From contig CAKOJJ010000009.1 in assembly GCA_934089275.1 (NCBI GenBank), positions 1-46,500 of the forward strand: a stretch of DNA of 46,500 bases. Direction: 5' to 3'. The notes under the pieces were generated by a model, which saw only the letters and a list, made by a program, of their open reading frames with translations, made no database searches and was not told where the DNA came from. The position numbers and the translations under genes are program-made. Shown here one piece after another: positions 34,854 through 43,044 of the stretch (its first letter is position 1; the number at the start of each line of letters is the position of its first letter). The stretch is from an uncultured Bacilli bacterium (GTDB lineage Bacteria > Bacillota_I > Bacilli_A > RF39 > UBA660).

Positions 34854-35846
34854 ATGAAAACTAAGAAAGTATATAGACTTAAAACAAGTGTTAAAATATT
34901 TTTTGTAGTTATGATACTTCTTATTGGGGGTATAGTTTTTGGTGTAAAAAAATATCAAGAGTATTTATATACTAAAACTAATGAGTATGCACTTAAAACT
35001 CTTGGGTATTCTGAAGAAGCAACAGAATTAATTCTTAATAAATTAAATGAAGAAGAGCAAAAAAAGATTATTGATCTGGGATATAATGAATTTGTTCCTA
35101 ACTTCTTAAATACTAAATATTTTATGTTTAAAAATTTAGATGGGTATTTGGATCAAGTTATAACTAAAGATGAAGATTTCTTTAAATATCATGGCACAGA
35201 CGGATATGATTATGATAATATTGTTTCCTTAGTAAATGTTCATCGAAATATAAATTATTATGAAGCCGATTTAAAAACAGATTTTTCAAAAGGTTATGGA
35301 ATACTTGCTAATAAATATTATAGTTTAGGTGAGGATTATGAACCAGATGATTTAGTGAGTGTTGATATAAAATATTATTATGGAGAACCTAAAAAAATTA
35401 GAAGTGAAGCCTATAATGCTTTTATTGAGATGTGGAATGCAGCATATGAAGAAGGAATTTACTTAATACTTATATCAGGTTATCGTTCTGCGGCTCATCA
35501 AAAAGAGGTTTATGAAGCATATCAAGCTGATAAAGGAACAAAGTATGCAGATTCTATTGCTGCAAGAGCAGGATATTCAGAACATCAAACGGGACTTGCT
35601 TTGGATATTTATTCTAAAGAATGTACAAGTCAGTCAAAGTTTCATGAATCAAAAAGTTATGAATGGCTTATAAATAATTCTTATAAATTTGGTTTTATAT
35701 TAAGATATCCTAAAGATAAACAAAATATCACTGGTTATAATTATGAATCTTGGCATTATCGTTATTTAGGTAAAGAATTAGCAGAAAAAGTTCATGAATC
35801 TAATCTTACTTATGATGAATATTATGCTTATTATATGGAAAATTAA
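34854..35846 (+). CDS. VanY-like D-Ala-D-Ala carboxypeptidase (M15B)
   Basis: A 330-residue protein with one N-terminal anchor helix (about 14-30), a ~130-residue linker region, then the M15B peptidase domain: SGYRSAAHQ, the metal motif SEHQTGLALDI (H244, D251) and SWHYRY (H301). Such enzymes trim the terminal D-alanine of peptidoglycan stem peptides. It is a single-gene unit with its own terminator and no vancomycin-resistance genes nearby, so it is probably a housekeeping carboxypeptidase. Confidence 0.92.
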   Translation: MKTKKVYRLKTSVKIFFVVMILLIGGIVFGVKKYQEYLYTKTNEYALKTLGYSEEATELILNKLNEEEQKKIIDLGYNEFVPNFLNTKYFMFKNLDGYLDQVITKDEDFFKYHGTDGYDYDNIVSLVNVHRNINYYEADLKTDFSKGYGILANKYYSLGEDYEPDDLVSVDIKYYYGEPKKIRSEAYNAFIEMWNAAYEEGIYLILISGYRSAAHQKEVYEAYQADKGTKYADSIAARAGYSEHQTGLALDIYSKECTSQSKFHESKSYEWLINNSYKFGFILRYPKDKQNITGYNYESWHYRYLGKELAEKVHESNLTYDEYYAYYMEN

Positions 35847-35877
35847 AACACTTATATTTTTAACAATAAGTGTTTTT
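35845..35877 (+). terminator. Terminator after VanY-like gene
   Basis: Stem AAAACACTTAT/ATAAGTGTTTT with a 10-base loop; overlaps the stop codon. Confidence 0.8.
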
Positions 35878-35929
35878 ATATGTTCAACTACAATTTTTTT
35901 TGTTAAAATATATTTAGGAGGATTTGGTT

Positions 35930-36436
35930 ATGTCAGTATTTGATAACGTCAGCATGATTGCTGCTGTTGGTAAAAATAATGAACTAGGTAAGGATAATGA
36001 ACTTATTTGGCGGATTAAAGAAGATTTAAAATTTTTTAAAGAATATACAATGGGTAAACAAATGATTATGGGATATAACACTTTTTATTCTCTTCGTGGA
36101 GGAAAACCACTTCCTGGAAGAAAACATATCGTGTTAACTCAAAATCATGAAGATGAAATAGAAAAAAATGAACAAATATGTATTGTTCGTAATATGCAAG
36201 AATTGCTTGAGTATATAGATACTTATAAACAAGAACTTGTAGTTATAGGTGGAGCTTCCTTATATAGAAATATGCTTGAATATGCTAAAACTTTGGCTCT
36301 TACAAAAATCGATGCTGAAAGTAAAGCAGATGTGTTTTTCCCTGAAATAGATGAAGATGAATGGGATAAAGAAATTATATTTGAAGGAAACGACAATGGA
36401 ATCGCTTATAAAAGAGAATTATATGTTAGAAAGTAA
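35930..36436 (+). CDS. folA: Dihydrofolate reductase
   Basis: About 168 residues with SMIAAVGKNNELGKDNELIW (the usual W-x-x-P stretch is changed to WRIKEDL, but the catalytic acid position is kept), GYNTFYSLRGGKPLPGRKHIVLT and VIGGASLYRNML, all typical of DHFR. It regenerates tetrahydrofolate for the thymidylate synthase encoded 14 bases downstream. AGGAGG fits ATG 35930; a TTG at 35924 is too close. Confidence 0.93.
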   Translation: MSVFDNVSMIAAVGKNNELGKDNELIWRIKEDLKFFKEYTMGKQMIMGYNTFYSLRGGKPLPGRKHIVLTQNHEDEIEKNEQICIVRNMQELLEYIDTYKQELVVIGGASLYRNMLEYAKTLALTKIDAESKADVFFPEIDEDEWDKEIIFEGNDNGIAYKRELYVRK

Positions 36437-36450
36437 AAGAAGGTAAAATT

Positions 36451-37854
36451 ATGATAGTAAATGGCAAAGAAATAAAAATTGATAGAACTAAAGTAAGATT
36501 ATCTGAAATGGATATTGCTTATTGTAAGTTAGTAGAAGAAATATTAAAAACTGGTATTAAAACTGAAAATAGAACAGGAATAGATACAATAAGCATTGCA
36601 GGCTGGAATCATAAATTTAATGTTGGTCGTGAATTTCCAATTGCTGAAACTAAAGATGTAAAGGTTAAAAACAGTACTTCTGAAATACAATGGATACATA
36701 CTGTACAAGACAACCATCCATCATGGTTAAGAGAAAGAGGCAATAATACTTGGAATCTATGGGAAGTTGATGAAGACGGAATATATCGTATATATGAACA
36801 AGGTGATAATGCAATAAATGATCCTGAAAGAGAAGTTCCATTAATGGAACAAGTTAGAAATCCAATTACTGGTAATGTTGAAACAATTCCTTTTTTAGAT
36901 AAATATGGTAAACAAATTATGGTTAAATCTAAAGATGTTATGGATAAGAAAAGTAATGCAAGAACTATAAAACAAGCTATTTGGTTTGGGCTTGAGTATG
37001 CAGATTCTATTGCAGAAGCTTATGGATATGTAAATGCTACTTATAAGAAACCTCAATGTGTTGAATGGACATTAAAGAATAATCCAACTGATAGAAGAAT
37101 GAATATTAATTTATGGCAAGACGCTCATATTCCAAAAGCAGTTCTTCCACCATGTGTTTGGAGCAGTGAATACAAAGTAACTCCAGATGGAAAACTTCAT
37201 TCATATGTTCATCAAAGAAGTGCTGATGTTCCACTTGGACTTCCATTCAATATTACTCAATACGCTTTACTTTTATCAATGTTTGCAAAGGCTTGCGGAT
37301 ATGAAGTTGGAACAATGAGTTGGAGTATAATGGATGCTCATATATATGTAAATCAACTTGATGGAATAAAGAAACAATTAAAGAGATATAAAACAATGTT
37401 AAAACAAATAAAAATGATCCAATCTAGTTCAGATGAAGAAGTTGAAAACTATTATAATAGCTTAAATGAGTATTATGAAAATATACAAAATTATGCTTAT
37501 AATTTTTTAGACTCTTATATTCAAAACAATCCTGAATTTATCAAAAATGGTGTACAACAAACTGTTGAAAATCTACCAATGTCTAAAAGAGTAAGTATTT
37601 TAAACACATTAAGTTTTAAACGACTTGCTAAAGACTATGAAAAAGCATTTGAAGAAAAAGTATGTCTTGAACATTTATTGACAAGAGATAATCCAATTCT
37701 TGAACTAGCAAATCATGATAGTATATTTGAGTATTCAACTGATTATGTTGATGCCAAAGATCCATATTTAAAAGAAAATCCAATTGGTAACAAAGATATA
37801 AAACTTAAAAATTATACACCAACACCATTTATCAAAATGCCAATTGCTCAATAA
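36451..37854 (+). CDS. thyA: Thymidylate synthase, extended form
   Basis: At 467 residues this is far longer than the usual 264-318. The core is recognisable: RTGIDTISIAGWNHKF near residue 41, nucleophile C235 in LPPCVW, HQRSADVPLGLPFNI (dUMP binding), and DAHIYVNQ, with NQ replacing the usual NH. Extra sequence lies around residues 105-165 and, most strikingly, about 100 helical residues (about 312-412) between KKQLKR and NPILEL. It makes dTMP from dUMP with methylene-tetrahydrofolate and is coupled to folA. All catalytic residues I can check are present, so it is probably active. Confidence 0.88.
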   Translation: MIVNGKEIKIDRTKVRLSEMDIAYCKLVEEILKTGIKTENRTGIDTISIAGWNHKFNVGREFPIAETKDVKVKNSTSEIQWIHTVQDNHPSWLRERGNNTWNLWEVDEDGIYRIYEQGDNAINDPEREVPLMEQVRNPITGNVETIPFLDKYGKQIMVKSKDVMDKKSNARTIKQAIWFGLEYADSIAEAYGYVNATYKKPQCVEWTLKNNPTDRRMNINLWQDAHIPKAVLPPCVWSSEYKVTPDGKLHSYVHQRSADVPLGLPFNITQYALLLSMFAKACGYEVGTMSWSIMDAHIYVNQLDGIKKQLKRYKTMLKQIKMIQSSSDEEVENYYNSLNEYYENIQNYAYNFLDSYIQNNPEFIKNGVQQTVENLPMSKRVSILNTLSFKRLAKDYEKAFEEKVCLEHLLTRDNPILELANHDSIFEYSTDYVDAKDPYLKENPIGNKDIKLKNYTPTPFIKMPIAQ

Positions 37855-37870
37855 GAACATAAAAGTATTA

Positions 37871-37903
37871 AAACTACCAAACTTAAAATTGGTAGTTTTT
37901 TTT
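37871..37903 (+). terminator. Terminator after thyA
   Basis: Stem AAACTACCAA/TTGGTAGTTT with an 8-base loop and eight T. Confidence 0.9.
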
Positions 37904-37925
37904 GACCTTTTTCAACTAAATATGA

Positions 37926-38009
37926 CAAAAAAGATGTAAACAAGGAAGTTGTCCTTGAAAATCGGGGGGGGTATTATAAAATAAAAATGTAGAAAAGGTA
38001 GGTAAAGGT
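37926..38009 (+). promoter_or_regulatory. Repeated promoter block with G8 tract, copy 2
   Basis: Almost identical to 55-137. The inverted repeat CAAGGA-N5-TCCTTG is at 37941-37957, TTGAAA at 37955-37960, the eight-G run at 37964-37971, then TATTAT. TTGTCC lies 17 bases before TATTAT. The Shine-Dalgarno is AAAAGGTAGG, followed by a second AAAGG near the ATG at 38010. Confidence 0.7.
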
Positions 38010-39203
38010 ATGAAAAAGAAAAGTATGCTTATAGTAGCAATATTACTAATGGCAATTGGATTTGCAACAATATCAACAACATTAGTAATAAATGGAAATG
38101 CAAAAGTAAGCGAAAATGAAGAAGATTTCAGTGTAATCTTCACAGCTGCAAGTATAGATGGGAAGGATGTATATAGTTCAGTAATAGATGATACAAAGAA
38201 AATAATAACATTTGAAACATCAGAACTAAAGACATTAAATCAAACTTCAATACTAACATACGAAGTAACAAACAATTCAAGTAACTATGATGCAGAAGTA
38301 AGTGTAACATGTGTACCAAAAGAAGGAACAACAGCAAAATATACAAGTATCAAAAATAAGTTAGACAATGATGCAACAGTAGTAAAAGCAAAAGAAACAA
38401 TAAACGGAACATTAACAATAACATTAAATAAAACATCAACAGAAGAAGTAAGTGAAGAATATACATGTAAGCTAGAGTTCAATGCAGTAGAAAGAGATAC
38501 ATTAGGAAGTAATATACCAACACCAATATCATTTGAAAGTGATAGTTGGTCTACAATAGCAGCAAATGTAAAAGCAGGAAACACAAGTAAATATAATGTA
38601 GGAGATACAAAAGAAATTGACTTAGGCGAATTAGGAACACACACAGTGAGAATATCCAACATGAGTAAATGTACAAATGGAGAAACAAGTGAAACAGCAT
38701 GCGGATTTGTAGTTGAGTTTGCGGATATACTAACAAAACAAAAATTCAATAGCACAAGTACAAATGTAGGTGGATGGAGAGATTCCGAACTTCGTACATA
38801 TGTAAATAACAATGTTTATAATTCGCTTCCAAGTGAATTACAAAATGTAATAACAACAACAAAAGTAATATCAGGTCATGGAAGTACATCAGGAGAAACA
38901 AACTTTGAAACACAAGACAAATTATATCTATTATCTACAAAAGAAATATATGGAAATGCAGATGAATATGACACCATTGATGGAGAAACAAGACAATTAG
39001 ATTATTATAAAAATCAAGGAGTAATAACAAGTAATTATGCAGGAGCAAAAAAACAATATAATGGAAGTGAAGCGAGGTGGTGGCTTCGTTCGGCAGGATC
39101 CAGCTTTCCTATCGCCTTCATTTTTGTCACAGAAAGTGGTGACTGGAACTACGACGATGCGAGCTACTCTTACGGAGTCTCTCCAGCTTTCCGAATAGCA
39201 TAA
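38010..39203 (+). CDS. Secreted DUF6273-type variable surface protein (putative DGR target), copy 2
   Basis: A 397-residue paralogue of the protein at 138, alike along its whole length: signal segment, shared N-terminal domain to about residue 165, then DUF6273 text (GGWRDSELRTY, TQDKLYLLS, WWLRSAGSS, SPAFRIA). The last ~41 codons are GC-rich and strongly diverged from copy 1 between conserved ends. It is a single-gene unit with a bidirectional terminator shared with murT-gatD. Likely a diversified surface-exposed binding protein. Confidence 0.8.
   Translation: MKKKSMLIVAILLMAIGFATISTTLVINGNAKVSENEEDFSVIFTAASIDGKDVYSSVIDDTKKIITFETSELKTLNQTSILTYEVTNNSSNYDAEVSVTCVPKEGTTAKYTSIKNKLDNDATVVKAKETINGTLTITLNKTSTEEVSEEYTCKLEFNAVERDTLGSNIPTPISFESDSWSTIAANVKAGNTSKYNVGDTKEIDLGELGTHTVRISNMSKCTNGETSETACGFVVEFADILTKQKFNSTSTNVGGWRDSELRTYVNNNVYNSLPSELQNVITTTKVISGHGSTSGETNFETQDKLYLLSTKEIYGNADEYDTIDGETRQLDYYKNQGVITSNYAGAKKQYNGSEARWWLRSAGSSFPIAFIFVTESGDWNYDDASYSYGVSPAFRIA
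39078..39200 (+). repeat. Putative DGR variable region (VR2)
   Basis: Counterpart of VR1 (1212-1340) and two codons shorter. The flanks match VR1 (TGGTGGCTTCGTTCGGC; TCTCCAGCTTT). Fourteen codon pairs differ only in bases 1-2 with the same C or T third base, for example AAC/GCC, GGT/TTT, ACC/GAC, GGC/TAC. Remaining differences (GCA/GCG, GGG/GGA, ATT/ATA, GCT/GCA) fit variation at template adenines. Confidence 0.65.
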
Positions 39204-39204
39204 T

Positions 39205-39236
39205 AAAAACATCTTCAAATTCGAAGATGTTTTTTT
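39205..39236. terminator. Bidirectional terminator between variable protein 2 and gatD
   Basis: A perfect 12-bp stem AAAAACATCTTC/GAAGATGTTTTT with a 6-base loop. It serves the plus-strand gene and the converging gatD, and lies just after VR2. Confidence 0.9.
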
Positions 39237-39250
39237 AGTTTATATTTTTT

Positions 39251-39931
39251 TTAGTTTATATTAAAATTCTTTAAATATTCATGATATGCTTTATAATCAG
39301 TTAATTTTGTATTTACTTTATCAATACCAATATACTTTAATAAAGCATCTTTAAAATATGGGTTTCTTATTAGTATTGGTCCAAGTAAGTAAGTACCAAA
39401 GAAGTTATTCTTATGAATTCCTTCAACTTTACTTTCTAAATCATTTCCAGTTCCTTTAATAACTTCAAATAAATAATCATCTTTTATATCATTTGAGCTA
39501 AATCTATTTTGAAATCCAATAATAGTTTCATTAATAATATTACTTTTAAAAACTTGTTCTCCAACAATTCTATCAGTAGTTATAGAATTAAAATTAAATA
39601 TTCCAAGACATTTTTTATCATCAATTTTTTTACCAAATAACTCATAAGAATTACCAGTCATAATAAACATTTTTTTATTTATTACATTTTCAATTTTTTC
39701 TTTATACTTTAAGATATCTTTTCTAACAATCTCTTGATTTCTTTTTGTTCCCATACCCATATAAAATATATCGTATTTCTCAAAATCAATTTCATCATCA
39801 ACTGATAATGTTTTAACATTTGCTTTAAATCCAGCATATTCAATAGCGGTTTTTAAAGCAAGAACATTTCCTTGTTCACCATAATAATTCATTAAATCAT
39901 AATATAAATGTGCAATTTTAATTGTTTTCAT
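39251..39931 (-). CDS. gatD: GatD-like amidotransferase subunit lacking catalytic Cys and His
   Basis: A 226-residue protein with the GatD fold pattern (HLYYDLMNYYGEQGNVLAL, FYMGMGTKRNQE, GTYLLGPILIRNP). GatD normally hydrolyses glutamine and passes ammonia to MurT, which amidates D-Glu of lipid II. Here the nucleophile of the CGGYQ-type motif is replaced (TGNSYELFG, with Gly93 at the Cys position), and the catalytic His of YLHGPIL is Leu183. The protein is otherwise full length and overlaps murT by 14 bases. It may be a structural pseudoenzyme, with MurT using free ammonia. Confidence 0.85.
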   Translation of the reverse strand: MKTIKIAHLYYDLMNYYGEQGNVLALKTAIEYAGFKANVKTLSVDDEIDFEKYDIFYMGMGTKRNQEIVRKDILKYKEKIENVINKKMFIMTGNSYELFGKKIDDKKCLGIFNFNSITTDRIVGEQVFKSNIINETIIGFQNRFSSNDIKDDYLFEVIKGTGNDLESKVEGIHKNNFFGTYLLGPILIRNPYFKDALLKYIGIDKVNTKLTDYKAYHEYLKNFNIN

Positions 39932-41273
39932 ACATACCTCTTATCAACATATCTTTTATTTTTGCTGTCATATCAAAGCATACCATTGTAATAATCTTTC
40001 CTTTAGAATTCTTTTCTACATCATATAAAAGATTATCTATATCATCAACTAAAACTAATTTCTTTTTATCAATACCAGCATAAAGTAATCTTGAATATAC
40101 ATCATATTTAAATCTACCTATACAAAATATTTTATCTATTGAATCTATATTTAAAAGTTCAAAGTCAACGTCATATAACCAACTTAAATCATTATATGAA
40201 TATCTTCTTGAAACATTATCAAAACCAATTATTATAGTTTTTAAATCATCACTTTCACGGATATAATTAATTGTTTGTAAATATGAAAGGGCATTTTCAT
40301 TTTTTGATTCTACCATTTCAATTTCACGTTTACCAAGTTTATAAGTTTTCATTCTTTTTGAAGGAATAATATCTTCATTAAGTTCTCTAATGATATCTTC
40401 ATCTTTTACGTCTATTGTTTTACATAAAGCGTATGCTGCTAATGTATAATAGCAACAAAAGAAAACATTTCTATTTAAATGAACCAATGTATCATTTATT
40501 AACATAAAATTGTTGTTTAAATCAATATCAGTTGCTAAGTAGTCAACAGGTCTTGAAGAAAAATCACATTTAGGACAAGAGTAGGAACCAATATGTCCAT
40601 AATGGTAAAAATCATATTTTAATTTTGTATCACATTTAGGACAATAAGCTGCATCAACGTTGTTACTTAGTGACTTTTTCAAATCATATTTTGTTTTATC
40701 AATTCCATATGTTGTTATATTTTTATGAGTTAATTTTAATCTTGAAACAATTGGATCATCCGCATTAATAATTAAATGAGTTGAATCATCAATAGATGAA
40801 GCAATCTTATCAAATATTATATCTGGACTTCCATTTCTTGCTGGTTGATCTCTTGTAACATTAGTAACAACTAAATGAGTCAATTTTTGTTTCTTAAATA
40901 TTTTTGAAATAAATGATTCATCTAGTTCCATAAGTAAAACATCAGCATTAATCTTTTTAGTAAATGGATTAGTATGATTAAGTATTAAAGTAATAGCTGC
41001 ATTATAAAGATTTGAACCATTTTTGTTCCATACAACTTTATATCCTGACTTTGAAAGTATATGAGCAATCATTGAAGTTGTTGAACCTTTACCACTTGAA
41101 CCAGTAACTCCAATAACATATTTTGGATATTTTAAATCATCTAAGATATCTTTATTTAATTTAGATGCATAATATCCTGGGGTAACTGAACCATCTTTTT
41201 TAAATATTGGTTTTAAAATATAACATCCTAAAGATAAACATTTATTAAGTATAATAGCAAAAAAATCTTTCAT
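39918..41273 (-). CDS. murT: Lipid II isoglutaminyl synthase subunit MurT
   Basis: A 451-residue Mur ligase-type protein with P-loop GVTGSSGKGS (residues 55-64), a central four-cysteine zinc ribbon (C211-PK-C214 ... C233-PK-C236) specific to MurT, and the Mur ligase C-terminal domain. It activates D-isoglutamate of lipid II for amidation. GGTGATGTT precedes the start. It is coupled to the gatD-like gene. The Mur core looks intact, in contrast to its partner. Confidence 0.95.
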   Translation of the reverse strand: MKDFFAIILNKCLSLGCYILKPIFKKDGSVTPGYYASKLNKDILDDLKYPKYVIGVTGSSGKGSTTSMIAHILSKSGYKVVWNKNGSNLYNAAITLILNHTNPFTKKINADVLLMELDESFISKIFKKQKLTHLVVTNVTRDQPARNGSPDIIFDKIASSIDDSTHLIINADDPIVSRLKLTHKNITTYGIDKTKYDLKKSLSNNVDAAYCPKCDTKLKYDFYHYGHIGSYSCPKCDFSSRPVDYLATDIDLNNNFMLINDTLVHLNRNVFFCCYYTLAAYALCKTIDVKDEDIIRELNEDIIPSKRMKTYKLGKREIEMVESKNENALSYLQTINYIRESDDLKTIIIGFDNVSRRYSYNDLSWLYDVDFELLNIDSIDKIFCIGRFKYDVYSRLLYAGIDKKKLVLVDDIDNLLYDVEKNSKGKIITMVCFDMTAKIKDMLIRGMYENN

Positions 41274-41362
41274 AACATCACCACTTAAATTATACCATAA
41301 AACTTTACTTTTATAAGCAAATGTATTAGAATATATGTACTTTTTTTGGGTGGGGAGTAATT

Positions 41363-41431
41363 ATGATTATTAAGGATGCTTCAGAAATAAATAAAAAGTT
41401 TTGTTTTAGCTTAGAAACATTACATTTATAA
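41363..41431 (+). CDS. Possible 22-residue peptide upstream of the kinase pair
   Basis: An ATG-to-TAA frame encodes MIIKDASEINKKFCFSLETL plus two residues, behind a strong purine-rich site (GGGTGGGGAG). It starts 84 bases before the kinase-like gene at 41447. It could be a small leader peptide, or a remnant of an N-terminal copy of the downstream paralogues. Only the ribosome site and frame support it. Confidence 0.3.
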   Translation: MIIKDASEINKKFCFSLETLHL

Positions 41432-41446
41432 ATTTAAGGTGATGAT

Positions 41447-42226
41447 ATGTTAGTTAATTTTAAAACAGATGAAGAATTCTTTTCATTTTTTAATAACGGA
41501 AAACTTATTGGAAAAGGAACGACAGCAGATGTATATTTAAAAGATGGAAAAGTTGTTAAAGCATATGATTTACTTAGCGAAAGAACTCGCATCCTATTTA
41601 ATGTGTTTGATATGCAAGAACATTTATTAGAGTTAAGCAAAGTTAATATAAAAAGTGTTCACGTTCCTAAAGATATTTATACAGTAGCAGGTCAAGTTTA
41701 TGGCTTAAGTCTTGATTACGTAGAAGGATATAATTTACATGATATTCTAAATGGAATTAATACAAATGAAAATACATACAATATTAGTTTAGGTTTATTT
41801 TTAGAGTACTTAGAAGAATTAGTTGAAATAATACAAAAAATAAATGAATCAAGGATTGTTTGCTGTGATTTCCACTGTGGAAATGCAATTATCAATGAAA
41901 ATGGAATCAATATAATCGATACCGATAATTATTACTTCGAAGATGGAAACTCATTAATAAATAATTTTCATTGCTTTTTTTCTCGTATATTTGACGATAT
42001 GTTTGGAATTGGACTTCCTTATGTAGCGAGTTCATATTTTCATTTTTATTCAGCATATTTAAACTCTTTACTTGAAAAATATTCAAAAGAAGATGCTACA
42101 AAAGAAGATTATTTTAATCTGTATCGAGCAATAAGCGAAGAGTTAGGATATGACACTCAAATAGGTAATGTAAAAAAATTAGTTAAAGAATTAGGAGAAA
42201 CTAACTTTAACATAGTAGTATTTTAA
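41447..42226 (+). CDS. Atypical protein kinase-like protein, copy A
   Basis: A 259-residue kinase-fold protein. GKGTTADVYLKDGKVVKAY is the glycine loop and lysine strand, YVEGYNLHDI is the hinge, CCDFHCGNA (D141, N146) corresponds to the catalytic HxDxxxxN with Asp and Asn kept, and IIDTDN (D158) is the metal Asp. The pattern is close to aminoglycoside/lipopolysaccharide kinase-like families. The C-terminus has a distinctive helical extension. AAGGTGAT precedes the start. The substrate is unknown. Confidence 0.8.
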   Translation: MLVNFKTDEEFFSFFNNGKLIGKGTTADVYLKDGKVVKAYDLLSERTRILFNVFDMQEHLLELSKVNIKSVHVPKDIYTVAGQVYGLSLDYVEGYNLHDILNGINTNENTYNISLGLFLEYLEELVEIIQKINESRIVCCDFHCGNAIINENGINIIDTDNYYFEDGNSLINNFHCFFSRIFDDMFGIGLPYVASSYFHFYSAYLNSLLEKYSKEDATKEDYFNLYRAISEELGYDTQIGNVKKLVKELGETNFNIVVF

Positions 42227-42260
42227 AAAAAATTATACGTTTTTAGAAAAGAAGGTTAGT

Positions 42261-42974
42261 ATGGTAATTGAAAAAAAGAATATTGCTTCTGATATAGCAT
42301 TAAGACCTATTTTAGGAATAGGCACAACTGCTATTACATTTTTAACAAGAGATAAGCAAGTTTTAAAATTGTTTTTAAATACCGAAAGAAAACAATTTTT
42401 GTTTAATGAATATAATATGTTAGAACATCTTCAAGAATTAGGAAACATTAAAGTAAAAAATATTTATACTCCTAATGATATTTATGTGAAAAATGGAGAA
42501 GTGATTGCAACTAAATTGGATTATATAAAAGGCGAAGTTTTAAAAAAACATATACCAAATATTTCTTTAAAAGACTTTGCGGATATGCTTCAAGAGTTTA
42601 TAGAAGCAGTACATGAATTAAGCAAATTAGGAGTATATGTAAGAGATTTTCATAGTAGAAATGTCATAATCAATAATAATGGTATCAATATATTTGATAC
42701 TGATCAATTTGATATAACATATTTTCATGAAGATATTTGTTTAGAACATAATTTAAATGCTTTTCTTCATGAGATATTCTTTAGTATATTTAAATTCCCT
42801 CAAGAGTTTAGATTTGATAGTAAATATTTAGATTCTTTACTTAGTAATTTTTATTCTGTAATTGGATCTTACGAAGATGATTTAGCGTTATATTATGCTT
42901 TATGTAAGGAATTTGGAGAAGATGCATCTTTAAGAAATGTAAGTAAACTTGTAAAAGAAATAGGAAGATATTAA
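42261..42974 (+). CDS. Atypical protein kinase-like protein, copy B
   Basis: A 237-residue tandem paralogue of copy A, with GIGTTAITFLTRDKQVLKLF, VRDFHSRNVIINNNGINIF (D129, N134) and DTDQF (D146). The near-identical layout, including the LRNVSKLVKE-like C-terminus, shows a duplication. All core catalytic residues are present. It lies 71 bases before ftsA, after a spacer without a clear terminator hairpin, so co-transcription with ftsAZ is possible. Confidence 0.8.
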   Translation: MVIEKKNIASDIALRPILGIGTTAITFLTRDKQVLKLFLNTERKQFLFNEYNMLEHLQELGNIKVKNIYTPNDIYVKNGEVIATKLDYIKGEVLKKHIPNISLKDFADMLQEFIEAVHELSKLGVYVRDFHSRNVIINNNGINIFDTDQFDITYFHEDICLEHNLNAFLHEIFFSIFKFPQEFRFDSKYLDSLLSNFYSVIGSYEDDLALYYALCKEFGEDASLRNVSKLVKEIGRY

Positions 42975-43044
42975 AAAATAAAATCTCTTCTTTTTTTTTA
43001 GGATTTTTTATAGTATAATGAAAATATGATAGGCAGGTTTTATT

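Noticed and set aside
34854..35846. VanY-like gene as part of a vancomycin-resistance cluster
   Set aside because: No vanR/S/H/A/X genes nearby; M15B carboxypeptidases are common housekeeping enzymes.
39240..39250. Doubled TTTATATTTTTTTTAG beside the gatD stop as a direct repeat of interest
   Set aside because: A short AT-rich duplication next to the terminator; likely chance in such sequence.
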